Shown: positions 1 to 5,618 of the stretch, piece by piece
How positions within the stretch are numbered: the first letter of the stretch is position 1
Layout: each line of letters opens with the position of its first letter
Source of the DNA: Spirochaetaceae bacterium
GTDB lineage: Bacteria > Spirochaetota > Spirochaetia > SZUA-6 > Bin103
Direction of reading: 5' to 3'
DNA: 5,980 nucleotides
Assembly: GCA_028820215.1 (NCBI GenBank)
Contig: JAPPKD010000357.1
Coordinates: 1-5,980, forward strand
The notes under the pieces: model-generated
Databases searched by the model: none
The model's input: only the letters and a program-made list of their open reading frames with translations
What the model was told of the DNA's origin: nothing
Translations under genes and position numbers: made by a program

Positions 1-303
1 GCCGCGAGCGCTCCACGGCAGGCAGCCGCATCCGCTGCCGCCCCGGCCTCTTCGCCGGCGCCCGTGCCGGCAGCCGGCAGCGCCGCACCGGGCGACGTGG
101 TGGCGCCGATGACCGGCACCATCCGCGAGGTCCGCACCTCGGTGGGCGCGGCGGTGACCGAGGGACAGGTGCTGTTCGTGATGGAGGCGATGAAGATGGA
201 CCTGGAGGTGCCGGTGGCGGTGGCCGGCACGGTGTCCGAGATCGCCGTGTCCGCAGGCGACAGCGTGGTAGAGGCGCAGATCCTCGCCCGCGTCTCGGGC
301 TGA
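1..303 (+). CDS. Biotin carrier (BCCP) domain of a Na+-pumping decarboxylase, 3' end only
   Basis: The frame is open from base 1 to a TGA at 301-303, so this is the last 100 residues of a longer protein. The first ~35 visible residues are an Ala/Pro/Ser-rich flexible linker. A biotinyl-lipoyl domain follows, beginning near GDVVAPMTGTI. The biotinylation motif MEAMKMD is clear, with the acceptor lysine encoded at 193-195, and the half-repeat after it (VAGTVSEIAVSAGDSV) completes the usual barrel. In this family the biotin arm carries CO2 from the carboxyltransferase site to the membrane beta subunit, where decarboxylation drives Na+ export. The beta subunit gene lies 12 bases downstream, which supports that role. 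A GTG at 64 could serve as a start, but the linker continues upstream in frame, so I treat the gene as truncated by the window. It may be the C-terminus of an OadA-type alpha subunit or a separate MmdC/GcdC-type carrier; the visible part cannot decide. Confidence 0.9.
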   Translation, partial: AASAPRQAAASAAAPASSPAPVPAAGSAAPGDVVAPMTGTIREVRTSVGAAVTEGQVLFVMEAMKMDLEVPVAVAGTVSEIAVSAGDSVVEAQILARVSG

Positions 304-315
304 CGGGCTTTTCGC

Positions 316-1479
316 GTGGGGCTGTTCGGCCTGATCGGCGAGTTTCTCGCCAACACCGGCATCGCCGGCTTCATCGCGCTCCAAGGCGACTGGTGGCGCC
401 CGCTGGTGATGCTGTCCGTGGGCGGCCTGCTGATCTACCTCGCCATCGCCAAGGAATACGAGCCGCTGCTGCTGATCCCGATCGGGTTCGCCTGCATCCT
501 GGTCAACCTGCCGCTCACCGAGCTGTTCCACACCACTGAGGAGCTTCTCGGCGGCGCCGAGCGCGGCCTGCTGGACTACATATTCACCGGCCTCGCCACC
601 GGCGTGTTCCCGCCGCTGATCTTCCTCGGCCTGGGCGCGATGACCGACTTCAGCCCGCTGCTGGCCAAGCCGCAGACCTTCCTGCTCGGCGCGGCGGCGC
701 AGTTCGGCATCTTCGGCACCCTGCTGGCCGCGCAGGCGATGGGGTTCACCTTCAACGAGGCAGCCTCGATCGCCATCATCGGCGGCGCCGACGGCCCGAC
801 CGCGATCTTCCTCACCTCGCGGCTCGCCGACCACCTGCTCGGCGCGGTGGCGGTGGCCGCCTACTCCTACATGGCGCTGGTGCCGATCATCCAGCCGCCG
901 ATCATCCGCCTGCTGACCACCAGGAAGGAGCGCTCGGTGGTGATGTCGGAGGTGCGCCCGGTGCCGCGCTGGGTCCGCATCATGTTCCCGATAGCGATTA
1001 CTCTTACCGCCGCGCTACTGGTGCCACCCTCCACGCCCCTGATCGGCATGCTGATGTTCGGCAACCTGCTGCGCGAGGCGGGGGTGGTGGACCGGCTGTC
1101 CAAGGCCGCCCAGAACGAGCTGACCAACGTCATCACCATCTTCCTGGGCCTGGCGGTCGGCGCCAAGCTCACCGCGGCCGAGTTCCTGACCGTCGACACG
1201 ATTCGGATCATCGTCCTCGGGCTGGCGGCGTTCTCGGTCGGCACCGCCTCCGGGGTGCTGCTCGGCAAGCTGCTCTACCTGGTCTCCGGCGGCAAGGTGA
1301 ACCCGATGATCGGCGCCGCCGGGGTGTCCGCGGTGCCGATGGCGGCGCGCGTGGTGCAGCGCATGGGGCAGCGCGAGAACCCCAACAACTTCCTGCTGAT
1401 GAACGCCATCGGCCCCAACTACGCCGGCGTGATCGGCTCCGCCGTCGCCGCCGGCGTCCTCATGGCCATGGCGGCCTGA
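316..1479 (+). CDS. oadB: Sodium-ion-translocating decarboxylase, beta subunit (OadB/GcdB/MmdB family)
   Basis: This is a 387-aa integral membrane protein with about nine hydrophobic segments, the length expected for the family. It decarboxylates the carboxybiotin of the carrier subunit and pumps Na+ across the cytoplasmic membrane. Hallmarks are IIGGADGPTAIF (155-165), NPMIGAAGVSAVPMAARVVQ (329-348) and NAIGPNYAGVIGSAVAAG (363-380). The essential residues known from Klebsiella OadB appear at a constant offset of 44: D159 (=D203), Y185 (=Y229), N329 (=N373), G333 (=G377), S338 (=S382) and R345 (=R389). The ion path therefore looks intact. The start is GTG at 316, 12 bases after the carrier gene, with only a weak purine-rich stretch before it; translation is probably coupled. 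The next in-frame ATG (408) would delete part of the first membrane segment. Substrate (oxaloacetate, methylmalonyl-CoA or glutaconyl-CoA) depends on the alpha subunit, outside the window, so the symbol is used in the family sense. Confidence 0.93.
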   Translation: MGLFGLIGEFLANTGIAGFIALQGDWWRPLVMLSVGGLLIYLAIAKEYEPLLLIPIGFACILVNLPLTELFHTTEELLGGAERGLLDYIFTGLATGVFPPLIFLGLGAMTDFSPLLAKPQTFLLGAAAQFGIFGTLLAAQAMGFTFNEAASIAIIGGADGPTAIFLTSRLADHLLGAVAVAAYSYMALVPIIQPPIIRLLTTRKERSVVMSEVRPVPRWVRIMFPIAITLTAALLVPPSTPLIGMLMFGNLLREAGVVDRLSKAAQNELTNVITIFLGLAVGAKLTAAEFLTVDTIRIIVLGLAAFSVGTASGVLLGKLLYLVSGGKVNPMIGAAGVSAVPMAARVVQRMGQRENPNNFLLMNAIGPNYAGVIGSAVAAGVLMAMAA

Positions 1480-1482
1480 ACC

Positions 1483-1489
1483 AGGGGAG
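1483..1489 (+). promoter_or_regulatory. Ribosome binding site AGGGGAG before the AlbA_2 gene
   Basis: The purine run AGGGGAG lies seven bases before the GTG at 1497 and just after the oadB stop. It is the best Shine-Dalgarno sequence in the window and decides the GTG start of the downstream gene. Confidence 0.7.
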
Positions 1490-1496
1490 TGGCACG

Positions 1497-2732
1497 GTGC
1501 CCCTCGATCCACGCGCCATCATCGCCGGCGGCGAGAACGCCAAGACCGAGTTCAAACGGGACGACCGCAACCTGCGCCCGGAGCGCTTGGCCCGGGAGAT
1601 CGCGGCATTCGCCAACATGAACGGCGGCGTGATCGTGCTCGGCGTCGAAGACGACGGGCGCATCTCGGGTGTAACCAGACGCAACCTGCAGGCCTGGCTG
1701 ATGGACACCGTGATCGGCCGCTTCATCGATCCGCAGATCGTTCCCGACTACGATGAATTCGTTCTGGACGACAAGCAGGTCGCGATAGTCACCGTACCCG
1801 CCGGCAGCGCCAAGCCGTATGCGGTGCGGCAGCAGGAGCGGATCGACTACTACATCCGCCTCGGCGACACCGTACAGCGCGCGGGCCGCGAGCAGATGGC
1901 GCGCCTGTTCCAGTCCGGCGGGCTGGTTTCCGTGGAGAAGATGCCCGTGCACGGCAGTTCGTTGGCCGACCTGGACATGCGCCGACTGGAAGACTATTTC
2001 CTGAGCGTCCTGGGCGAGGAGGCGGTGCCGGACTGGCAGCGAACACTGCTCAACCGCGAGCTGCTGGTTGCGGACGAGTGGCGTCCCGAGATCCGCACCT
2101 GCTCCCATGCCGGGATTGTGCTGTTCGCGCGCGAGCCGCGCCGCCGCATGCCGCAGGCCGGGATACGGCTGCTGGTGTTCCCCGGCACCGACATGGACTA
2201 CGATGCCAACCTGGACGAGGTGCTCGACATCCCCTTCGTCGGCCTGAAGGAGCGCCGCGGCGGGAGGCAATTCGTCGAGCAGTCCCTCCCCAACCGCGTA
2301 CTCAGCTACCTGCAACCACACATCAGCCACGAGCGGTTGGAAGGAATGCGGCGGCTGCGGCACTGGGACTACCCCACCGAAGTGATCCGCGAGCTGCTGG
2401 TGAACGCGTTCGCGCACCGCGACTGGACCCGCCCCAGTGACGTGCAGCTCACGGTATACGCCGACCGCCTCGAAGTGCACAGCCCCGGTGCTCTGCCCAA
2501 CGGTGTTACTGTGGAGAAGGCCAAGGAAGGCCTGCGCGTGCCGCGAAACCCCAACATCGTCAACATCCTGCGCGACTACGACTTCATGGAGCACCGCGGC
2601 ATGGGAATCCGCCGCAAGGTGATCCCCCTCACCCGCGCCCACAACGGCACCGACCCCCAATTCGACGCCACCGAAGACTACTTCAAGGTCATCCTCCACA
2701 AGGGAAACAGGCCGGTAGGGCAGTCCGGGTAG
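1497..2732 (+). CDS. AlbA_2/Schlafen-type ATP-binding protein with GHKL-like C-terminal domain
   Basis: The protein has 411 residues. The N-terminal part is an AlbA_2 (Schlafen AlbA-like, divergent AAA_4) domain: TEFK at 17-20, the conserved FANMNGGVIVLGVEDDG at 38-54, and YYIRLGD at 118-124. The middle region (about 150-285) is the linker domain usual in this family. The C-terminal part matches the HATPase_c_4-type fold: an N-box RELLVNAFAHRDW at 298-310 with N303, DRLEVHSPGALP at 323-334, RNPNI at 350-354 and a glycine motif EHRGMGIRR at 365-373. These proteins are usually annotated as ATP-binding proteins or transcriptional regulators and often occur in accessory or defence regions; their exact biochemistry is mostly unknown. 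GTG at 1497 is chosen for its ribosome binding site. The gene is 17 bases from oadB and keeps the high GC of the pump genes (67% at 1501-1560), unlike the next gene. The family call is firm; the function is not. Confidence 0.85.
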   Translation: MPLDPRAIIAGGENAKTEFKRDDRNLRPERLAREIAAFANMNGGVIVLGVEDDGRISGVTRRNLQAWLMDTVIGRFIDPQIVPDYDEFVLDDKQVAIVTVPAGSAKPYAVRQQERIDYYIRLGDTVQRAGREQMARLFQSGGLVSVEKMPVHGSSLADLDMRRLEDYFLSVLGEEAVPDWQRTLLNRELLVADEWRPEIRTCSHAGIVLFAREPRRRMPQAGIRLLVFPGTDMDYDANLDEVLDIPFVGLKERRGGRQFVEQSLPNRVLSYLQPHISHERLEGMRRLRHWDYPTEVIRELLVNAFAHRDWTRPSDVQLTVYADRLEVHSPGALPNGVTVEKAKEGLRVPRNPNIVNILRDYDFMEHRGMGIRRKVIPLTRAHNGTDPQFDATEDYFKVILHKGNRPVGQSG

Positions 2733-2764
2733 CAGCTCACGGCAACGTCGCGGTACCCTTGAGC

Positions 2765-2771
2765 AGGCGGA
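2765..2771 (+). promoter_or_regulatory. Weak ribosome binding site AGGCGGA before the AAA ATPase gene
   Basis: AGGCGGA ends seven bases before ATG 2779, the only good Shine-Dalgarno-like match in the 46-base gap after the AlbA_2 gene. The gap shows no convincing -10/-35 pair, so the ATPase gene may rely on transcription from upstream. Confidence 0.45.
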
Positions 2772-2778
2772 CGGCACC

Positions 2779-4164
2779 ATGAAGTTTCGATTCAAGAACC
2801 TCGGCCCGATCACGCAGGCCGACCTCGAACTCGGCGATCTCACCATCATCGCCGGACGCAACAACACCGGCAAAACCTACATCGCCTACGCCCTCTACGG
2901 CTTTATTAAGCACTTGAAGCGGTCGTCGACGAGGATCTACGACCGCCGTCGAGTAGAACAACCAGTGGACATCGCATCAGTCATCTCGGCAGCCGCTTCA
3001 GATGGCCATGCGGAGAAGCCCGTGAGTCGTGACCAACTCAAGCAGCACAGATTGGACTCTGCTGTCAACGCAGCCCGCTTGTTCACAGAGTCTGGATTGT
3101 CCCAAGTGTTCAGCTCTCAACAGAGCAGATTTGACGGCTCTTCGGTCGAATTGGGATCAGGGCTGCAGGAACACTTGGAGCCTGTCGAGATTCGATTGCC
3201 CTCCGGGGAGCACTTTCGAGTTAGCTTGCGGAACGATACGATCGTCATGTCCGTCGACACACCGGGAGGACAACCCATCAATGTGCACCGTACCAAGTTT
3301 ATATTGAGGAGTATGTATTTCAGATTTCTGTTTCCGGAAATCGATCTTGATCCGGTCGTATTGACGTCGGAGCGATTCGGGATTTCGTTGTTCTATCGGG
3401 AGCTCGACTTCACGAAAAATAGTTTGGTTGATTTCCTCCAAAAAATGGATGAGCAGACCAAGCGGGAAGAGTCTGATCCGTTCCTTTTGATTGAGAGGAC
3501 GACTAACAGGTATGCATTACCGGTGAAGGACAACATTGATTACACGAGAAGTATCCCTGATCTCCAGGGCCAACAGAGTGAATTGCTCGAGCACAAACTT
3601 CCGACCACATTGAGACGGCTGACTAGTGCTTACTACAAGAGCTCGAGCGACGGCATTTCACTCACGTCGACCGCGCGTGGTTCGCGACGGTTCAGTGTCC
3701 CGTTGCATTTGGCATCATCCTCAGCGCGGGGGCTGTCGGATCTGTATTTCTTCCTGCAGCACGTTGCTGGGCCCAATCATCTCTTGATCATCGATGAGCC
3801 GGAGAGCCATCTCGATACGCACAACCAGATCCTGATGGCCCGCTTGTTGGTTCGGTGTGTGCATGCCGGGCTAAGGGTCCTGATCACGACCCACAGTGAC
3901 TACCTCGTGAAGGAACTCAACAACCTGATCATGCTCAGCCACGAGTTCGATGGCAAGGAGGGGTTGCTCAAGAGACTCAAGTATGACCCTGAAGATGCTC
4001 TCGATCCTGGTCAGATTCGTGCCTATATCGCCGAGAACGGCACCTTGGCCGCATGCAGCGTAGACAAGTACGGCATGGAGATGCCGAACTTCGATAGCAC
4101 CATAGACGATATCAATCGCGTGTCTAACGAGATCTCATCACGGGTTTTAGAGATCGACGGGTAG
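2779..4164 (+). CDS. SMC/ABC-like AAA family ATPase (AAA_15/AAA_21 type), putative defence ATPase
   Basis: The protein has 461 residues. It begins with the classic SMC/RecF/OLD-like N-terminus (MKFRFKNLGPITQADLELGDLT, split here from the Walker A that follows). Walker A is GRNNTGKT at 26-33 with K32. A long variable middle (about 45-305) separates this from the C-terminal half. There it has a signature-like SSSARGLSD (313-321), Walker B LLIIDEP (335-341) with D339 and E340, a D-loop SHLD (343-346), and a switch histidine in ITTHSDYL (H372). These are the parts of a dimerising ABC-type ATPase with the middle region as an insertion or arm. Only about 85 residues follow the switch histidine and no TOPRIM motifs are seen, so it lacks the nuclease domain of OLD/GajA proteins. 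Its stop overlaps the start of the next gene by one base, indicating joint expression. GC falls from 62% at the 5' end to about 44% at 3301-3480, unlike its neighbours, suggesting transfer. Anti-phage function is inferred from family and layout only. Confidence 0.85.
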   Translation: MKFRFKNLGPITQADLELGDLTIIAGRNNTGKTYIAYALYGFIKHLKRSSTRIYDRRRVEQPVDIASVISAAASDGHAEKPVSRDQLKQHRLDSAVNAARLFTESGLSQVFSSQQSRFDGSSVELGSGLQEHLEPVEIRLPSGEHFRVSLRNDTIVMSVDTPGGQPINVHRTKFILRSMYFRFLFPEIDLDPVVLTSERFGISLFYRELDFTKNSLVDFLQKMDEQTKREESDPFLLIERTTNRYALPVKDNIDYTRSIPDLQGQQSELLEHKLPTTLRRLTSAYYKSSSDGISLTSTARGSRRFSVPLHLASSSARGLSDLYFFLQHVAGPNHLLIIDEPESHLDTHNQILMARLLVRCVHAGLRVLITTHSDYLVKELNNLIMLSHEFDGKEGLLKRLKYDPEDALDPGQIRAYIAENGTLAACSVDKYGMEMPNFDSTIDDINRVSNEISSRVLEIDG

Positions 4165-4166
4165 TG
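4162..4166 (+). promoter_or_regulatory. TAGTG stop/start overlap coupling the ATPase and nuclease-like genes
   Basis: The TAG stop of the ATPase (4162-4164) shares its G with the GTG start of the 182-aa gene (4164-4166). No strong ribosome binding site precedes that GTG, so re-initiation by ribosomes finishing the ATPase gene is the likely way it is translated. This would tie the amounts of the two proteins. Confidence 0.7.
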
Positions 4167-4712
4167 TTCTCCGGTCTGAACGATCAACTGGAGGAGATCC
4201 TCCGCGCCGATCGACTGCGGCGAGTCACATCGAGCCGCGTAACTCTGCGCGAACGCGAAGCGAAGATGTCGATCGATGTAACTGGTGTGAAATGGCGCAC
4301 CACAACGATCCATATCGACAGGCTTGGCGGCCTTGCCGGGTTAGATCAGGGTGATTGGAACCAAAGATGCGACTACCTCATGGTCATCGACCGGGGTGGC
4401 ACCTACCGCGCCACGTTCATCGAGCTGAAGAAGACCCTGGATGAGGCGCCCAAGCCACTGGAACAACTGCGGCGGTCTTTACCGTTCCTGGAGTACCTGC
4501 GCTCGCTGTGTTGCATCCACTTCGACGATGCCGCTCCGGTGGCAGTCGACGTCCGCTACGTGGTGGTCGGGGAAAGGGCTCAACAACGACTGGACAAGCA
4601 GGTCGTGAAGGCGAGACCGGGACAGCCTGTTTGGACTAAGCTGCATCGTGGAATTGCGGCATCTGCTTTTCTGGGGCCGACTGTTCCTCTTGAGGCGCTG
4701 ATCGGCACATAG
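4164..4712 (+). CDS. Small PD-(D/E)xK nuclease-like protein, partner of the AAA ATPase
   Basis: The protein has 182 residues and no named family that I can assign with certainty. The central part reads RCDYLMVID (68-76), then ATFIELKK (83-90), then PLEQLRRSLPFLEYL (98-112). An acidic residue in a strand (D70), 16 residues, then E-x-K at E87/K89, followed by a helix with a conserved-looking Gln (Q101), is the usual layout of PD-(D/E)xK restriction-endonuclease-like folds, where D, E and K bind metal and catalyse strand cleavage. The N-terminal 60 residues (SRVTLREREAKMSIDVTG) may form the leading helix and first strands. The C-terminal third has strands (VDVRYVVVGE) and no recognised motif. 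No membrane segment or signal peptide is seen. The GTG start at 4164 is chosen because it overlaps the ATPase stop; an internal ATG at 4266 would still retain D70, E87 and K89. The obligate pairing suggests it is the effector of an ATPase-controlled system. It could instead be an inactive structural homologue. Confidence 0.65.
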   Translation: MFSGLNDQLEEILRADRLRRVTSSRVTLREREAKMSIDVTGVKWRTTTIHIDRLGGLAGLDQGDWNQRCDYLMVIDRGGTYRATFIELKKTLDEAPKPLEQLRRSLPFLEYLRSLCCIHFDDAAPVAVDVRYVVVGERAQQRLDKQVVKARPGQPVWTKLHRGIAASAFLGPTVPLEALIGT

Positions 4713-4714
4713 AA

Positions 4715-5554
4715 GTGAGTGCGGTGCCGGTTGAGCGCGACGTCCTCTCGTATTACGAGCGCTACGACGAACAGGGGCGGCTCGGGCGCGGGTTCGGGGT
4801 GCTGGAGTTCGCGCGCATGCAGGATCTGATCGAGCGCTTCCTGGCGCCGCCGCCGGGGGTGGTGCTGGATGTCGGCGGCGGACCCGGCCGCTACGCGTGC
4901 TGGCTCGCCGCGGAGGGATACCAGGCTCACCTCATCGACGCGGTGCCGAAGCTCGTCGAGCAGGCGCGCGCGGCGTCGGCGGCACAGCCGGAGTGTCCGC
5001 TGGCGAGCGCCGCCGTCGGCGATGCGCGTTCGCTGCCTCACGGTCCCGGCAGCGCCGATGCCGTGCTGCTGATGGGGCCGCTCTACCACCTCCCCGAGCG
5101 CGGGCAGCGGCTGGCGGCGCTGCGCGAGGCGCACCGGGTACTGAAGCCGGGCGGTATCGTGGTCGCCAAGGCGATCAACCGGTTTGCCTCGCTGCTGGAC
5201 GGGATCTGCCGCGGCTTCATGGACGATCCGGAGTTCGTGGACATCATCCGCCGCGACCTTGCGGAAGGACAGCACCGCGGCGTACCCGGCACCACGCGGT
5301 ATTTCACTACCGCGTTTTTCCACCGCCCGGACGAACTCGCCGCCGAGATCCGCGAGTCGGGATTTCGGCAGCGCGGCCTGTTCACGGTGCAGGGTCCGGC
5401 CCAGTTCGCCCCGGACCTCGACGCGCGCATGGCGGACCCTGTCCGCCGCGCCCAACTGCTCGACCTGATCCGCCAAGTGGAGCAGGAAGAAACATTGCTC
5501 GGCGCCGCCTCCCACATCGCCGGCATCGCCGTGAAACCAGCGCACGGCGCCTGA
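4715..5554 (+). CDS. Class I SAM-dependent methyltransferase (Methyltransf_11-like)
   Basis: The protein has 279 residues and a Rossmann-type methyltransferase core. Motif I is VVLDVGGGPGRYA (49-61), which binds SAM. The acidic residue ending strand 2 is D75 in HLIDAVPKLVEQAR, D103 in VGDARSLP contacts the adenine region, and the motif IV region is DAVLLMGPLYHLPE (115-128). HRVLKPGGIVV (140-150) is the usual post-core strand and turn. The C-terminal half (about 155-279) is a family-specific substrate domain. The motif IV region lacks the (D/N)PP(Y/F) of DNA methyltransferases, so a small-molecule or other non-DNA substrate is more likely; the substrate is unknown. GTG 4715 lies two bases after the preceding stop; GTG 4724 is a possible alternative, and neither has a strong ribosome binding site. 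Its GC (70-75%) matches the host rather than the cassette before it, so shared position need not mean shared function. Confidence 0.88.
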   Translation: MSAVPVERDVLSYYERYDEQGRLGRGFGVLEFARMQDLIERFLAPPPGVVLDVGGGPGRYACWLAAEGYQAHLIDAVPKLVEQARAASAAQPECPLASAAVGDARSLPHGPGSADAVLLMGPLYHLPERGQRLAALREAHRVLKPGGIVVAKAINRFASLLDGICRGFMDDPEFVDIIRRDLAEGQHRGVPGTTRYFTTAFFHRPDELAAEIRESGFRQRGLFTVQGPAQFAPDLDARMADPVRRAQLLDLIRQVEQEETLLGAASHIAGIAVKPAHGA

Positions 5555-5583
5555 GCGACACGTGGACGCCAAGGCGGCTCACT

Positions 5584-5602
5584 GAGCGGGCCGCGCCGGC
5601 TC
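5584..5602. terminator. GC-rich hairpin between convergent genes, possible terminator
   Basis: A four-base stem GAGC/GCTC and a three-base stem GGC/GCC separated by a single G-G mismatch close on a CGC loop. It sits in the 64-base gap between the convergent methyltransferase and isomerase genes, where a shared terminator would be expected. There is no T tract on either side, so it is not a classical intrinsic terminator and may be a chance structure in GC-rich DNA. Confidence 0.25.
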
Positions 5603-5618
5603 CCGATGCTCCCGAGCG

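Larger units (their letters stand above)
2779..4712 (+). other. Low-GC two-gene cassette (ATPase plus nuclease-like partner), probably acquired
   Basis: Hand counts give 44% GC at 3301-3480, 48% at 4261-4320 and 53-58% at 2881-3180. Flanking genes give about 70% (601-660 and 4741-4800) and 75% (5041-5100). The ATPase also uses many codons ending in A or T, which its neighbours avoid. The shift back to host-like composition coincides closely with the start of the methyltransferase gene at 4715. The left change is gradual, inside the first 150 bases of the ATPase gene. No integrase, transposase, tRNA or clear inverted repeat is present, so the mode of entry is not visible. Confidence 0.6.

Noticed and set aside
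1419..2873. A 484-codon open frame on the minus strand.
   Set aside because: It lies wholly opposite the AlbA_2 gene and its flanks, whose plus-strand protein shows clear family motifs. The minus-strand translation has no recognisable domain; long antisense frames are common in high-GC coding DNA.
3895..4164. A TOPRIM nuclease domain at the C-terminus of the ATPase, as in OLD/GajA proteins.
   Set aside because: Only about 85 residues follow the switch histidine, too few for the domain, and no spaced E and DxD motifs are seen.
4715..5554. A DNA methyltransferase forming a restriction-modification set with the nuclease-like gene.
   Set aside because: The motif IV region reads DAVLLMGPLYHL rather than (D/N)PP(Y/F), and there is no target recognition domain; it looks like a small-molecule type methyltransferase.
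4580..5572. A 330-codon minus-strand frame and a 281-codon plus-strand frame (4897-5742) over the methyltransferase.
   Set aside because: Both overlap the methyltransferase, which has intact SAM-binding motifs. Their products are Arg/Ala/His-rich with no domain, typical of out-of-frame GC-rich sequence.
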